Assembly: GCA_947685225.1 (NCBI GenBank)
Contig: CANTUV010000062.1
Coordinates: 18,000,501-18,064,500, forward strand
From: Garcia nutans
Lineage: Eukaryota; Streptophyta; Magnoliopsida; Malpighiales; Euphorbiaceae
DNA length: 64,000 nt
Direction: 5' to 3'
Part shown: positions 49,126 to 61,554 of the stretch, piece by piece
How positions within the stretch are numbered: position 1 is the stretch's first letter
How the letters are laid out: each line of letters starts with the position of its first letter
Notes under the pieces: generated by a model
What the model was told of the DNA's origin: nothing
Seen by the model: only the letters and a program-made list of their open reading frames with translations
The model's database searches: none
Program-made: the position numbers and the translations under genes

Positions 49126-49388
49126 CTTCTGCCAATTTTAACTCTTTTTTTATTTTTTTATTTTATATCACCAAATCTCAAAGAAATTGCAAACTCTTCT
49201 TCGATCAACCCTGAAACACATTAGAAAAATAAAAATCGATCAAAGCACCCATTCAATTTATTTAAAACAAACATAAAATCAAAATTTGCTAAATTTAAAA
49301 TTACAACTATGAAAAAGAAATGCAAACCGATGGGTTGCCTCCCATTTAGCGCTTCTTTAATGTCATATAGTTGGACATCACTGCAAGA

Positions 49389-50237
49389 CTAGGTATCGTG
49401 GATCAAAGTGCTGTCAATAATCCTCACTTCTTGAAATCCTTCTTTATATGGTTTAACTCTCTTTCCATTTACTTTAAAAGTCTTATTTGTTCGAGAGTTA
49501 AGCAATTCAATGGCACCAGAAGGACATACCTTAGTTATCTCAAAAGGACCACTCCATCGAGATTTGAGTATACCTGGAAATAGACGGAGTCGAGAATTAA
49601 AAAGTAAAACTCTCATGCCTGGACTCAATGTCTGTCGCACAATAAATCTGTCATGAATTGCTTTAGTGCGATCCTTATAGTTCCTCGAGCTCTCATATGC
49701 CTTTGGGTTAAGGCACCTTTGGGTCTCCCTCAGTGGTTTATCACCCTCTTCTAAGGTCAGTGTCAGCTCCAATTTATCTGAGGAACCTGTCTGTAAGAAA
49801 ACATCTGAAACAACTGCGTCTATACAATCAATTAAAGAACAATCCTCATATAAAGCAGTTGTAGGAATAGGATAAGTGTTAAAAATAGAAAATTCAACAG
49901 TTTGTCATAAGATAGTCATTGATAACTTTCCATTTTTAACATCTATTAAGGTGTTGGTAGTAGCCATAAAAGGGCTACCCAGCAAAATAGTGTGTGCTGA
50001 TGGTGTAGGGTTATTTCCTTCCATGTCAAGAACTATAAAATCCACAAGTACTATCAACCCTCCAACCTTAACTAACACATCTTCTACAACCCCTTTCGGG
50101 AATCTAAGAGATCTATCAGCTAATTGCAACACCATTTTGGTTGGTTTAAGTTCCCCTAGCTCTAAATCTCCATACACAGAATAAGGCATCAAATTTACAC
50201 TGGCTCCTAGATCACACATGCCATCAGTCCCCTTCAA
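49389..50237 (-). pseudogene. A2 protease joined to integrase C-terminus; RT, RNase H and core IN deleted
   Basis: One minus frame from 50237 carries the protease (CDLGASVNLMP with the catalytic Asp, LQLADRSLRFPKGVVEDVLV, ILLGSPFMAT), a TGA at 49905-49907, a linker (IDCIDAVVSDVFLQ), then at about 49750 goes straight into the integrase end (AYESSRNYKDRTKAIHDRF, WSGPFEITKVCPSG, FKVNGKRVKPY), finishing at 49389. An Athila pol normally has well over 1000 residues between these parts, so a large internal deletion is inferred. The protease frame is shifted relative to gag. Confidence 0.88.
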
Positions 50238-52126
50238 TTCCCCACAGTAATTTGAATTATAATGCTACCAGGATCCTTTAGCTTGGGAGGTAGTTTATGC
50301 TGCAGAACCGCACTAGCTACCTCTGAAACTATCACCTTTTCATTCGGCTCATACCCCTTTTTCTTGGTGATCAGCTCTTTGAAGAATTTGGCATAAGCCG
50401 GCATATTCTTTATTGCTTCAAGTAAGGATAGGTTAATACTTACCTTGGACAGCATGTTAAAGATGTTAGAAAATTGCTTATCTTTTTTATCATCCTTCAA
50501 CCTGCTGGGGAATGGTATAGGTGGCCGGTATGGATCGCTTGCCTTATGTAAATCTGTTGAAGAGGATTTCTCTGTTGATCTTTCTCCAGCACCTTTGTTC
50601 TCTGGTTCTCCTTCCTTCTTGTTCTCTTGGTCACCTGCATTCACAGAATTATTTTCAACATTAGTGTTAATTACCTTACCACTTCTAACAACAGTCACTG
50701 ATTGTGCCTACTCAGGTTGACTTGGGAATTTCCCCTTTTGTTGAATTTGCATCTGTTGTGCAAGTTGTCCTACTTGAGTCTCCACTTTCTTAAAAGATGC
50801 TTCTAATGAATCCAGCCTCTTGTTGGTCATCTCTTGATTTTTAACATTGACATGGATAAAAGCTTGTAAACTTTCCTCCAAACTCTCTATCTTAGACTGC
50901 CCTTGATTTGAGGATTGACCCTACTGTTGGTTCTGTCTCTGGAACAAATGGAAAGGCTGTTGAGAATTATTTGTTGCCCAGGAAAAATTTGGATGATTCC
51001 GCCAACCAGGATTATAAGTATTCGAATAAGGATCATTCCGGGCCCTTGGTTGAAATCCCCCCATAGCATTGACTTGTTTAGCTTCAGTTCCATAAGTCTC
51101 ATATGCAGAGGGGCATATATTTGCTCCATGCCCAAGAGTTCCACAAATTCCACACACTTCTTGAGTGGATGAAGAAGTATTGTTTTTCATATTCAACATC
51201 TGCACTTGCCTTGTCAATTCAGTTATCTGATTGACCATCTCACTATTGGCTTCCAATTGATTCACCCCTTTACTTCTTCCTCTTACACTCTTCTTTTGAG
51301 AATTAGCTCCCAACATCTCAAAGATCTCATAAGTTTCATCAGCTGTCTTTTCTCCCATAGCTCCCCCAGCTGCGTTATCAACAGTGTTCTGAAATTGCTG
51401 GGTTAGACCATCATAGAAAAACTGATTAAGAAGTTGAAGTGGGTAGTGATGATGTGGACACTGGATCAATAACATTTTAAATCTGTCCCAAGCCTCATGA
51501 AATGGCTCTCCTTCAAATTGATAGAATGTAGCAATCTTCCCTCTCAATTCAGCTGTCTTCTGATGTGAATAAAACTTGCCCATGAACTTGTTATAAACTT
51601 GCTCCTAAGTTGTCAAAGAATTTTCGGGCAACATCATTAACCAGCTCTTAGCTCTATCCTTCAATGTATACGAGAAACATCTCATCCTCAACTGATCTTC
51701 TGTTAGTCCTCCCAATGGAAAAGTGTTGAGGGTAGAATAAAAATCCCGAATAAAGTTCAAAGGATCTTCATTTGGAACTCCATAGAATGATGGCAGCATA
51801 TTGTAATGAATGTTCTTCAACTCATAATTTCTTGTTGCATCTATCAATCTTATGCAAGAAGTGGAAGTTCCAATGACAGGTCTAGCAAAATCTCTCATAG
51901 TCCTTTGTCTTTCTTCTACCATTTTAACAGATTGTGCAGATTCCGATTCAAAATCAGAAGTGTCCTCCTCTATAGTATCAAATCCGGTGTACAGTTCAAA
52001 CTCTTCCCTGCTCCTTTTCACTCTCTGAATTTCTAGAATGACTGGGTATAGCTCTCCCCCAAGTGATCTCCTGCCTTGCATAAACAAAATTTCTAGAAAA
52101 AAAGAATTATTAAAAACAAAAGACAA
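50234..52126 (-). pseudogene. A2 gag, Athila type, interrupted by stops
   Basis: About 630 codons in one minus frame from 52126, with TAG at 51605-51607 and 50921-50923, another near 50709, and a stop at 50234 before a frameshift to protease. Features in order: MRDFARPVIG, NEDPLNFIRDFYSTLNTF, MRCFSYTLKDRAKSWL, KTAELRGKIATFYQFEGEPF, CPHHHYPLQLL, then a zinc knuckle CGICGTLGHGANIC (C-X2-C-X4-H-X4-C). A C-terminal helix-rich part includes VETQVGQLAQQMQ and LPPKLKDPG. Gag packages the RNA; the stops prevent a full product. Confidence 0.88.
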
Positions 52127-52164
52127 ATAAAATAAAAAGGAAATAATGAAAAATAATTAAAAAT

Positions 52165-53669
52165 AGCTAAAGTAGCTAATTGATTATCAGATTATAAATA
52201 ACAAGTAATTAATAAATTTAAATTGCTAACTAATGAAGATAGATCGATTGGAATTTTAGAACAATAAAAGTAAACTGGACTGATGTATTGATTCACTTAA
52301 TAAAATGGTCTAGGGTTTGCACTTCTCTACTACTTATATGTATAAATGGTTATTCCTCTTAACTAATTTAATTTCAAAGATTAAATCTCAAGCAACTTAA
52401 TTAATTGAATAGAGGAAATAAGCTCTCGCATTCAAACCTTTCTCAAATAATCTTGTTACAATTGAAATAATCTTTTCCTAGGTTATATCTCTAATTCACC
52501 TAAGTCCCTAATTGAATTGTTCCAGCATTAAACTTCATCTTTCAATCCATCATCTAATACCTTAAAACACATAATTGGTGGCCAATCAATTACATATTAA
52601 CAATAATCCATTCAATCAAGGCTAAAGAAATTATTAGTTAAGAGAATAACCAATTCATACAATCATCACAGATCCATACAACCCCTAGACTAGATCAAAT
52701 TAGTTCATAATGCTATCAAACATACTCATCTCATTAATATCCAAAGAAATCAATTGAAACATGAGAATATTCTTAAATACAATTCCAATGAAATTAAAGA
52801 GATAAAGTTCAAGAACAAAACCAAATTACAAACTTCTTAGCTCTTGAAGAATCTCTTGTTCAGAACTTGCTCGAAGAATGTATCAATGGCAAGAACAAAT
52901 CTAATCTAAGCTAGTTTAATCCAAAGTGTAATAAAAAAAATCAAAGAAAACAAGATATGAAACCCTAAAACTCTTTGACGGCTAAAACCCAAACACAAAC
53001 TCTCAACAACCCCTTTGAAAACCCTAATTTTCACATTTATACGAAACCTCCACTTTAAAAAAATCCGCGTTGTCTTTGGTCCATGAGAGACACGGCCAAG
53101 TTGAGGGAGACACGGCCGTGTTGGAGGTGCAATGGAGGGACATGGCCACAAGCTTGGCCGTGTCCCTTGCTTGTGTCTTCTATTGCTTGATTTTCATCTT
53201 TCTTTTTCCTTTGGACTTAAGTGAGACACGGCCAAGCTTAAGTAACTTGGCCATGTTGGAGCTTTTTTGGAGGGACACGGCCACAAGCTTGGCCGTGTCC
53301 CTTGAGTGTGTCCACCTCTATGTCTTGATCTTCCTCCTTAGCTTGGTATGGGACACGGCCACAAGCTTGGCCGTGTCCTCTGCATGTGTTAGCCACTGTC
53401 CAATTTTTCTTTCTTCTTTGTTCCTTGGCTTTTTAACCTAAAACAAAACTTGAAACAAACTTTAAACAAGAAGTAAATAAATATTAATCACAAAACATAA
53501 ACACCACACTAAAAACTAGGACAAAAATGAAAAAACACTGAAATACATTAAAACTACCAAAATTAATGAAAACACTAAATAAACTGATTGAAACTACCAA
53601 AATACCTAAAGAAAACAATAAATATCATAATAAATAAGACACAATTCTATAACAAAAACTAATAAAACA
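52165..53669 (-). repeat. 5' LTR of A2, lacking its end and the primer site
   Basis: 1505 bp aligned with 44468-45975. The first 95 bases of the full LTR (U5 end) and the primer binding site are missing; an A-rich stretch (52127-52164) leads directly to gag. The palindromes recur at 53080-53390. The right edge AATAAAACA is followed by ATGTG. Without a primer site this copy could not be reverse transcribed by the normal route. Confidence 0.9.
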
Positions 53670-53845
53670 ATGTGCTTTATGAGAAGCCATAATTGATGGC
53701 TAAAATGAGTAAAGAGTGCTATATGTGAATTATGTGAGAATAGCCCAAAATGTTTGGATAATATAATTGTAATACAAAGTGACATGCATTGTTGATAAAT
53801 TGATAAGATTTATGAAAGAGAAAAAAGAGTAAAAGAGACAATGTG
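53670..53845 (+). mobile_element. H continued, between A2 and G3
   Basis: Short stretch resuming H after A2. GAAGCCATAATTGATGGCT matches the AGCCA..TGGCT hairpin block of Tekay-type LTRs in plus orientation. It ends at the G3 LTR start; the last five bases, ATGTG (53841-53845), may be the G3 target duplication. Confidence 0.6.
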
Positions 53846-56027
53846 TGTAGACCCTTAATTTTTGACCCAATCCGGTCCAATATGTTTTATTTAGTCCAAA
53901 ATGATTTTTGTTGTCTAATTGGTCCAAAATAATTTTTGTTAAATAATTTTTGCTTTAGTGATCTAATTTTTATTAATAAAAAATAAAAATAAACAAATAA
54001 AAATTAAAAATTAAAAATAAAAATAAAAATCAGAGTCATAAAAATCGGCAGCAAAAAATTATCACGCGGGCCCATGGGCATTTCAAAATCACTGTGCTAT
54101 TTCGCACGCAAAAATTTTCTGCCTGCGAAATAGCTTACGGGTCCGCTCCGCGCGGGCTGCAGCAGATTTTTTCGCCAGCGCAGTTTTTCCGCAGCAGTTT
54201 TTTTTCGGCAGCGCAAATTTTCCGATGCAAATTTTTCGAAATCAATCCAATTAGGTTTTGGTTTCTTTTTTTTTATTAATATTACTTACCTTAACTAATT
54301 AGGAATAAACAACCTCAAACCAATATAAATAAGGACCAAAGGCAATTAAAAAAGGAGAGGCAAAAACCCAAGAGGAGTTTGGAAAATTTGAAACCAAATC
54401 AAGGAAGGAAATGACGAAATTCAATTCAACTTTTTTCTGGAATAGCAGTAGCACGATTTAGAGGATTCAAAGGCAAAAAAAAGCTTGTTTTTGGAGCTAG
54501 TTCATCCTAGAAGAATTGTTTTTGGAGAAATCATCAAAAGAAGGTATGTGTTAATTAATTTTCTTTAATTGTTTTTTTTTACACAGTAGCAAATCTATGA
54601 AATCAAAATTAAAAACCTTTGAACTTTAAATTAGTTTTTCTAAAGCCAAAAAAACCTTATTTCATTGGTTTATCTTCCAAATGGCTTATAATTGTTATTT
54701 TTTCTTCTTAAAAACCTTAAAACTCTAATTGAACATATTTTTCAACAAAACTAAGATGTAAATTCTACTTCTTTTAAAATCTTAAAGTAGGTTCTATTTC
54801 ATTAAAAAATTCTTCTAAAACATCTTTTCTACTTATAAAAACTTTAATTTATTTGTTTAAATTCATAAAACTTCATGAAATTATCAAATTGATTTCTAAA
54901 ACCCTAAAAATTATTCACCACCCGTGACCCTACTTCTAAATCTTAAAATCCAAAATTCAACTTTTAAACCCAAAATAATGAACACTAACCCTTTTAAAAC
55001 CTTAAACCCTAATTTTTATGAACCCTAATCCTTTTGAAACATTAAAAAACATAAAAACATAAAAACCTAAATTTTACACAGTAGCTTAGGAACCCAATAA
55101 CCAAAAATCACAAATTAAAGTATTTTAAAGTGTTTAAAACCCTAGTTTTATGATATCATCATTCAAACCTTAATTTTGTTAATCAAAGAGTCTTACCAAC
55201 CCTTTAAAACATAAAACCCTAATTTATTTTAATTCCATAAAAAGTCACAGTAGACATAATTTGACTTTTATTTGCTTTATTCAATTCCATACTTGATTAT
55301 GCTTTGATTTATTTCTTATGCTTTAATTTATTTAATTTCAATACTTGATTTATTTAATTTATCATGGATGGATGTTTATTTTATATTTTGATTAATAGCT
55401 TTGATGAATGATTTATTTATGATGAATGATTATTTACTTTTATCAATTAATTTAGATTTCCAAAAGTTGTAAGAGGTATGTTTCCACTTGGTGGGTGCCT
55501 CATTAGTTAAACATCATGTAATTTAATTTGCTTTTCTATTTTAGAACCTATGTAAAGGTCATGTTTCTACCTTTTTTGTGGGTGTCCTATTTAGGCATGT
55601 GATGTAAGGACATGTTTCCATCCTTGGATGGGTGTCCATTTATTTGCTTTGTTTGGACATTGCTTTGATTTTAATATATTGATGATTTCTTTTAATTATT
55701 GTGTGTAATATGGATAATGTTATTATATTTAAGAATTTTATAATATTAAGACCTGTAAAGGAGGCCGGTTCCAATGAACCGGGCGTTGTGGGGGTGCTAG
55801 GCCATTTCTCACCTTCCCCACACGTACACAACTTTCCGAACCCATTAGGGGGTTGGAGATTCCTTAGGAATCGAGTCATCCACCCCTTTCTTTTTTCCCA
55901 GCCCGTCCGGGTGGCGACTCCATTTTCTTCGGACTTAGGTCCGTGTTCTCTAAGGCCCCGAGCCTAAACAATGTCGAAGTCGCAAGAACCATTCCACCGG
56001 GAGTGGGGGCGAAAATCCCTGCTCACA
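53846..56027 (+). repeat. 5' LTR of G3
   Basis: 2182 bp from TGTAGACCCTTAATTTTTGA to GCTCACA. It contains a GC-rich island (54045-54235), several AAACCCTAA motifs (54895-55210), and a conserved end block with a GGTTCCAATGAACC hairpin near 55768 and an 11-base copy of the primer site at 55912-55922. It lacks the 33-base hairpin present in the 3' LTR at 62360-62392. It should carry the promoter. Confidence 0.9.
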
Positions 56028-56028
56028 G

Positions 56029-57124
56029 TGGCGACTCCACTGAGGATAAGAGAAGTTGATTTTGTTAATCTTTTTATTATTCTATTCTTTCTTATAATGA
56101 TATTATCCATTGCATCATATTAGATTGCATTGTGTGCATGAGTTAGGACGCCCGTGTTACCCGTGTTATGTTATGTAAGGGATACCATACTTTTACTCAA
56201 GGTATGGAGATCGAGCATGGCATAACCACTCATAGCCTCGTACCATTTGGTATATACTTGCTATGGGAACCTAAGCCTTTTAACCCAAAGACTAAAGCTC
56301 ATGTAATTGGCCTAGTTACTTTCCTTAGGTTTTACCACAAATGCATGTTGTTTGACTATGGTTAGTTTATCTTAGTCTAAATCATGGCTTATTTGGTTTG
56401 TTATTTTTCTAATATGACCTAAGTATATTGTAAGCTCAAAATAAATTTTTCTTTAAAAACCAAAAGGCCAAAACTATTTTTAAAATTTTTCAAGAAGGTC
56501 TTTGGACATAATACTTTTCTAAAAAATAAATAAATAAATTCTTTGGCCCATGGCCCAAATAATAAGCCCAAAATCCATTTTTCTAACCTTTTTTACAATG
56601 GGCTTAGAAACAAAACTATTTTCACCCAACCATTTTTTACAAAGAGCTGGCAAAAATATTTAGGTCAATTATGAAATACTAAGAATCAATTGTGGGCCTA
56701 GTTTATACTAAAAATAAATTAATCATGGGCTTGTTCTTGGCATAAACCATTAGTTACTCTTTTCAAGTGAGAAATCTATTTATAATAAACCTCTTAATTT
56801 AGTTTTAATCCAATATAGTATAAAAGCTACTCTAATTGGTTGGATGGATTAAAACCTAATTAATGGGAATTATCATGGATGAATTTCCACTTTCAAAAAT
56901 ATAACTATTGGTTGAAACGTCCGAGGGAATTATTAGAAAGCAAGATACCCCGTGTTGGTATTTTGTTAACCATATACCTAGGAAAAAGAGACTCGCTATT
57001 CGTGTGTGGATGTTATAAGGTTGGAAGGATCGTCCTAATTACACTTGTTTATTGGTTGATTGTGCATACATGCATACATTTGCATCTCATATCATTGATC
57101 CTCTCTGGCTCATAGCCCTGGATT
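56029..57124 (+). other. G3 primer site and leader
   Basis: TGGCGACTCCACTGAGG at 56029-56045, one base after the LTR, fits the tRNA-Arg type site described for Ogre/Tat elements (from memory; check against a tRNA set). About 1.08 kb of leader follows. Its short frames are not supported by similarity to G2 or by domain content. Confidence 0.75.
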
Positions 57125-58592
57125 ATGAAAGTTCAAAAGCTTACCTACTCCGAAGATGAAGTATCTAGCAACGACTCAATCACTTGCTCACCTAAAATAA
57201 TGGAGCCCGAACAAATTCAAAGAATGGTGGATGAAGCCCTCAGTGCCAAAATGGAAGAGATCAAAGAGGCCATGGCCGAGATCATAAAGAATCAATTAGC
57301 CGCAATTTTAGGAAACAATGCCAAAGCATCTGCTAGCACCAAGAAAGTCGAGGGGAAGGCTAAAATTGATGAAGCATCTTTTAATGATGAAAAGGTGATC
57401 ATTGATGATGATGATGATTGGGCTCAATACTACCAAGAGGTTCAAGAAAAGAAGAAAGAACCGAAGGCTGTTGAGAAGGCAACTATTGAAAAGACCGAGA
57501 CATCCGATGTTGAAAAGATGATTGCTGATTTAGAAAAGAAATTTGAGAAGAAGCTGAAAACCGAAGAGAAGTCTGAGATCGACAAACTATTTGAACAAGA
57601 TGAAGAGGTCCCTTATAAATTCAAGATGCCTTCCTTTGCTAAAGTACAATGGCACCGAAAATCCTCATCTCCATGTGAAGCAGTATATCACTGCCATGCA
57701 GTCTGCTCGAGCTACTAAGGCTCAAACCCTAAGGTACTTCATGCTCTCATTGGACCCTGTTGTCCAAAATTGGTTCAATACCTTAGATGATGGAACACAA
57801 AAGAGTTGGGATCTACTTTACAAAGCCTTCATCCAATAATGCGGATATAATGTTGAGTTAGAAGTTACTTTAATGGAAGTGGAGTCCATTAGACAAAGGC
57901 CAAATGAGAATTTTGTGGACTATGTGAAGCGATGGAGAAACAAGGCCGCTTTACTCAAGAAGAGGCTCGATGAATCCGATCAAATAAGGATGATTGTGAG
58001 AGGGATGTTACCTAATCTTTGTGAGAGGATGTCTCATACACTAATCCGTGATTTCAAAGATCTTCTCCAAGCTGGTCTACAAATTGAAGAGTGGAAAAGG
58101 GAGAAGAATCACTTTTCAATAAAAAGGAATGAGAAAGGGAACTACTAGTCGGGCAATCAAAGCACACAAAAAGAAGTCGATGTCAATACAACTGGTCAAG
58201 CAAATAGAAGGCAGTTTTCAAATCTGGGAAAGTCTTTGTCTTGGGTCTTCGACAAGCTACAAAAGAAAGGGTTGTTGCAACCATTGGCTCCTCGACCTTT
58301 GCCTAGTCCATTACCCCCAAAATTTGATACTAAGGCTTTTTGTCAATTTCATCATACTCAAGGACATGAGACTGATAGGTGTACCCGATTAAGGCATAAG
58401 ATCCAAGATTTGATTGATAGTGGCAAGCTACTCGAGCCAGATAAGCCCAATACCAAAGATAACCCTTTGCCTAAATTTGGAAGAGTGCCACCACCAGTAA
58501 CCTTTATGGTGGGAAAAGGATTGGAAGAAGATTTTGTTTTATCCTCTTTTCAAGATGGGAATGTTGAAGATGTGAAAGGAAAAGAAGCCTAA
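57125..58592 (+). pseudogene. G3 gag, Tat-like, with frameshift and stops
   Basis: About 490 codons. The first part (57125 to about 57640) is acidic, lysine-rich and predicted helical (MEEIKEAMAEIIKNQ, VEKMIADLEKKFEKKL). One extra base near 57644 shifts to the frame with capsid text (YNGTENPHLHVKQYI, LRYFMLSLDPVVQNWF, RPNENFVDYVKRWRNKAA), broken by TAA at 57837-57839 and TAG at 58146-58148. It ends with LLQPLAPRPLPSPLPP and CQFHHTQGHETDRC, a C-X2-H-X4-H-X4-C knuckle. The domain order is normal for Gag and the ends match G2. Confidence 0.85.
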
Positions 58593-60890
58593 CTCAACGA
58601 AATTTCCTTAGATTGAACGTTGCTTTTCAATCTTACTTTATTTAATATTTTGGAACTATTGTGTTTTTCAAATTTAAAGTTGTTTGAATAAATTACTTTC
58701 ATCAAAATTTTTGTTGGTCTTTGTTCATTTTGGTGCTTGACCAATGAGGAATCTAGCTTGATAATTCATGAATTAATATATTTTTGCATCATGACTTGAA
58801 TGACTTTACTGGGTGAGGGAATGGCTCTATAGTATTGAGTTGTGTATGCTCACTTAGAGAGGGCTCCTGCATAATTACCTTTGTCTAGGTCCTAGTCAGT
58901 CTTAGAACATACTTTGACAAATTTTCAAGGAAAAATTGAACTCTACTTATTTAAGAGAGAAATTATCTAGGCATTGTTTTGTTAGCCAACAACTAGTATC
59001 CACCCAATTAAATATCAATCCCTAGTTGTCCCTTTGAGCCTTCATAAAATTTTAGCTTTCTTTTCATTGGCTTACAAACCCCAATAACCTACCTAAGCTA
59101 TTGTGATACTTTTGACAAGTCTTATGATCACTAAGATGAATAGGCAAGAAGATCAAAGAAAGCAATGATTAGTCAAGATCAAGAGGATAGTTGAAGTTTC
59201 AAGACCATAAAGATAGTTGATGTTTTCAAGACCATAAGGGTAGTTGAAGTTCACTTAATATCTCTAATATATCAAGACAACGTTAGAGTAACAAATGGTT
59301 TATCCCTGTTAATGAAGATTTATGTTACTCCCCTCATCCAATATTGGAAGCCCTAGTTGGTACAAACAAGACAACTCAGTTTGACCTAAAAAAAAGAAAA
59401 GGAATAAAGATAAAATCTAAAAAGGTGGTTCAAAAAGCCAACTGAGTTCTCTTTTACCTAAGACAACAAAAGGCTTCCATTTATGGATTGACTTGAATTG
59501 GTCCCAACACAACCAAAGATTCAATCAAAATCAAAGAAAAAGGAGGAAGACCATCCAGTTCTTGAAAGTTCTGTACTTGATAGTTCTACAAGAAAGAAGG
59601 AAAAAATGATAAAAGAAAGGGAAGAGTAAGGAAAGAGAAAGAAAAGGGAAGAGTAAGAAAAATAAAGAGGAAAAATGGGAAAAGAAGAAAAGAAACAGAT
59701 TTGGGTCTTAAACTTTTTGCAAGGGCAAAAACTGTCCTAATCAAGATCCAGATTAATGCCAAGAAGATAAAAGGAATTTGGAGTCTAGAAAGATTACTCC
59801 CAACTGTCTAAAGTTCCAACAAGAAATTTATAGTGTGAGGGTTTGTCCATTGTGTCACACCAGCTCCAATCTCAAAATGGCCTCCACTTTAACCCATGTC
59901 CCTTATAGACCCCGTTTCAAGCCTATTAAAGACCTGTTAATCTCTCTTGGTAGGTAGAGTCTATTAGTGGAGATAGTTTGGATAAGCATGCATATGAGAT
60001 AGACAATATTTAAACTCAAATGATACCTTTGGCTAAGCAATGTGTATGTGCCCATCTGAAGTGCAACAGTTCTTGCTTAAATAGAAATGATTCCCTAGTT
60101 TAGTATGGTAACTAGGGTTGTCATGTTATAGATATATTAATTTGGAAAATTCAAGTCCTGAGGTACATTGACATCGATTTGGCAAAGCCAACATTTGATT
60201 TCAAAATCAAAATTCAAAAAAAAAAGAAAAAAAAGTGTTTTGTCTTACAAAGCCTTCAAGTTAAGGGAAGTATGTTGAATTGATTATTGGCAAGGTCATG
60301 AAGAAACTACCAACTGAAAAGCTGAAACATAGTTTGAAATGGATACATCCCTGACTCTGCTGCTTAGGGTCTCCACCACTCATGTTTTCAACATCTTGAA
60401 GATAAAAGCCAAATGCAAAGCGTTTGATCATTTCAATGCGAGACTTGAACGAGTGTCAAAAAGGAACCAATGAGAACACTTCTGCTAATCACCTCGGTCT
60501 GTGAGTCGATGGAACAACTGTAACTATTATTCATGCATATCATGCATACATGAGCATATTACATTGCACTTTCTTGTCTTAATGAACAGCAAACACCCTG
60601 CGAAGTAAGGAATCAAAAGAAGATATCAAATCAGGGAGGCATAGAAAGCCCATTGCTTGAGAAAGCCCCAGTCACTTTGCAAAGAGAAGAAATGCGTGCT
60701 TATGCAAAGAACTAGACAAGAAAAACATCAATCAAAGCTTGCATGAAAGAAAAAATCCTTGGGGGGCAAGGAGAGGATATAAGATCCAATCAAAATTGGA
60801 GAAAAAAAGGAAAAGCAGTTGCAAGGGAAAAGTGGTTAAAGTGCAAAAAACTCCCTTGGAAGATCCAAACAAGGAAAGAAGAGCATGAAT
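58593..60890 (+). other. G3 internal region after gag, no pol
   Basis: 2.3 kb where pol would be expected. No frame longer than about 70 codons and no RT, RNase H, protease or integrase motifs are seen. 58593-60470 aligns with G2 33762-31867. Purine-rich AAGAAAAGG stretches lie at 59580-59700. The remainder to 60890 shows nothing recognisable. Confidence 0.75.
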
Positions 60891-60894
60891 CAAG

Positions 60895-61190
60895 AAAGAC
60901 ATGGCCAAGCCAAATCGATCATGGCCATGTCACCTCAAAAGAAATCTTGGCATAACATGACACGGGCAGACGACACGGCCAAGCCACTGACCGTGTCTCA
61001 CCTAAAGGACAAAGTCAAGAAGGACCGACCAAAGAAAGAAAAGAAACAGTAGGTGACACTGGCAAGCAACACGGCCATAAGCCACTAGCCGTGTCCCATC
61101 CTAAGCCAAGAATAAAGAAGAACCAAAGAAAAAACACAGAAGCTGACACACCCAGGGGACACGGCCAAGCCACTAGCCGTGTCACTCCCA
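60895..61190. repeat. ACACGGCCAAGCCACTGACCGTGTC palindromes in G3
   Basis: Four imperfect palindromes at about 60899-60932, 60958-60998, 61065-61100 and 61154-61187, with arms GACACGGCCA and (T/C)GACCGTGTC or AGCCGTGTC. The theme is that of the A2 and S1 blocks but with the AAGCTT loop replaced by AAGCCACT. It sits directly before the 41-bp array. Confidence 0.8.
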
Positions 61191-61206
61191 TCTTCAAAGA
61201 ACAAAG

Positions 61207-61490
61207 AAGACCCGATCTCAAAGGATGAAGATCCATTTTCAAGGGTGAAGACCCGATCTCAAAGGATTAAGATCCATTTTCAAGGGTGAAGACCCGATCT
61301 TAAAGGATGAAGATCCATTTTCAAGGGTAAAGACCCGATCTCAAAGGATGAAGATCCATTTTCAAGGGTGAAGACCCGATCTCAAAGGATGAAGATCCAT
61401 TTTTAAGGGTGAAGACCCGATCTCAAAGGATGAAGATCCATTTTTAAGGATGAAGACCCGATCTCAAAGGGTGAAGATCCATTTTGATGG
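61207..61490 (+). repeat. 41-bp tandem array in G3
   Basis: About seven units of the same 41-bp repeat as in G1 (GAAGACCCGATCTCAAAGG then ATGAAGATCCATTTTCAAGG). They are more uniform than the first units in G1. Copy number differs from G1, as expected for unequal exchange or slippage. Confidence 0.9.
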
Positions 61491-61554
61491 TGAAGAATCA
61501 CAATGCATAAAATAGCCCGAGCAGCCAGACTTCTCAAATGATAAAAGGTCAGTC

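Larger units (their letters stand above)
44373..53669 (-). mobile_element. Defective Athila-like element A2
   Basis: 9297 bp with LTRs at 44373-45975 and 52165-53669 and target duplication ATGTG at 44368-44372 and 53670-53674. Minus-strand order: 5' LTR (end and primer site deleted), gag, protease, integrase C-terminus, palindromic spacer, env-position ORF, 3' untranslated region, 3' LTR. RT, RNase H and most of integrase are missing. LTRs differ at roughly one or two sites per 100 bases in the parts compared by eye. Confidence 0.93.

Noticed and set aside
48749..49135. 128-codon minus-strand frame beside the env-position ORF
   Set aside because: It runs through the ACACGGCC palindromes and low-complexity flanks and differs between copies of the repeat, so it is not a gene.
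56168..57115. Possible host exons in the G3 leader
   Set aside because: The stretch aligns with the G2 leader (37091-38100) and its frames are not kept there, so it is retrotransposon leader.
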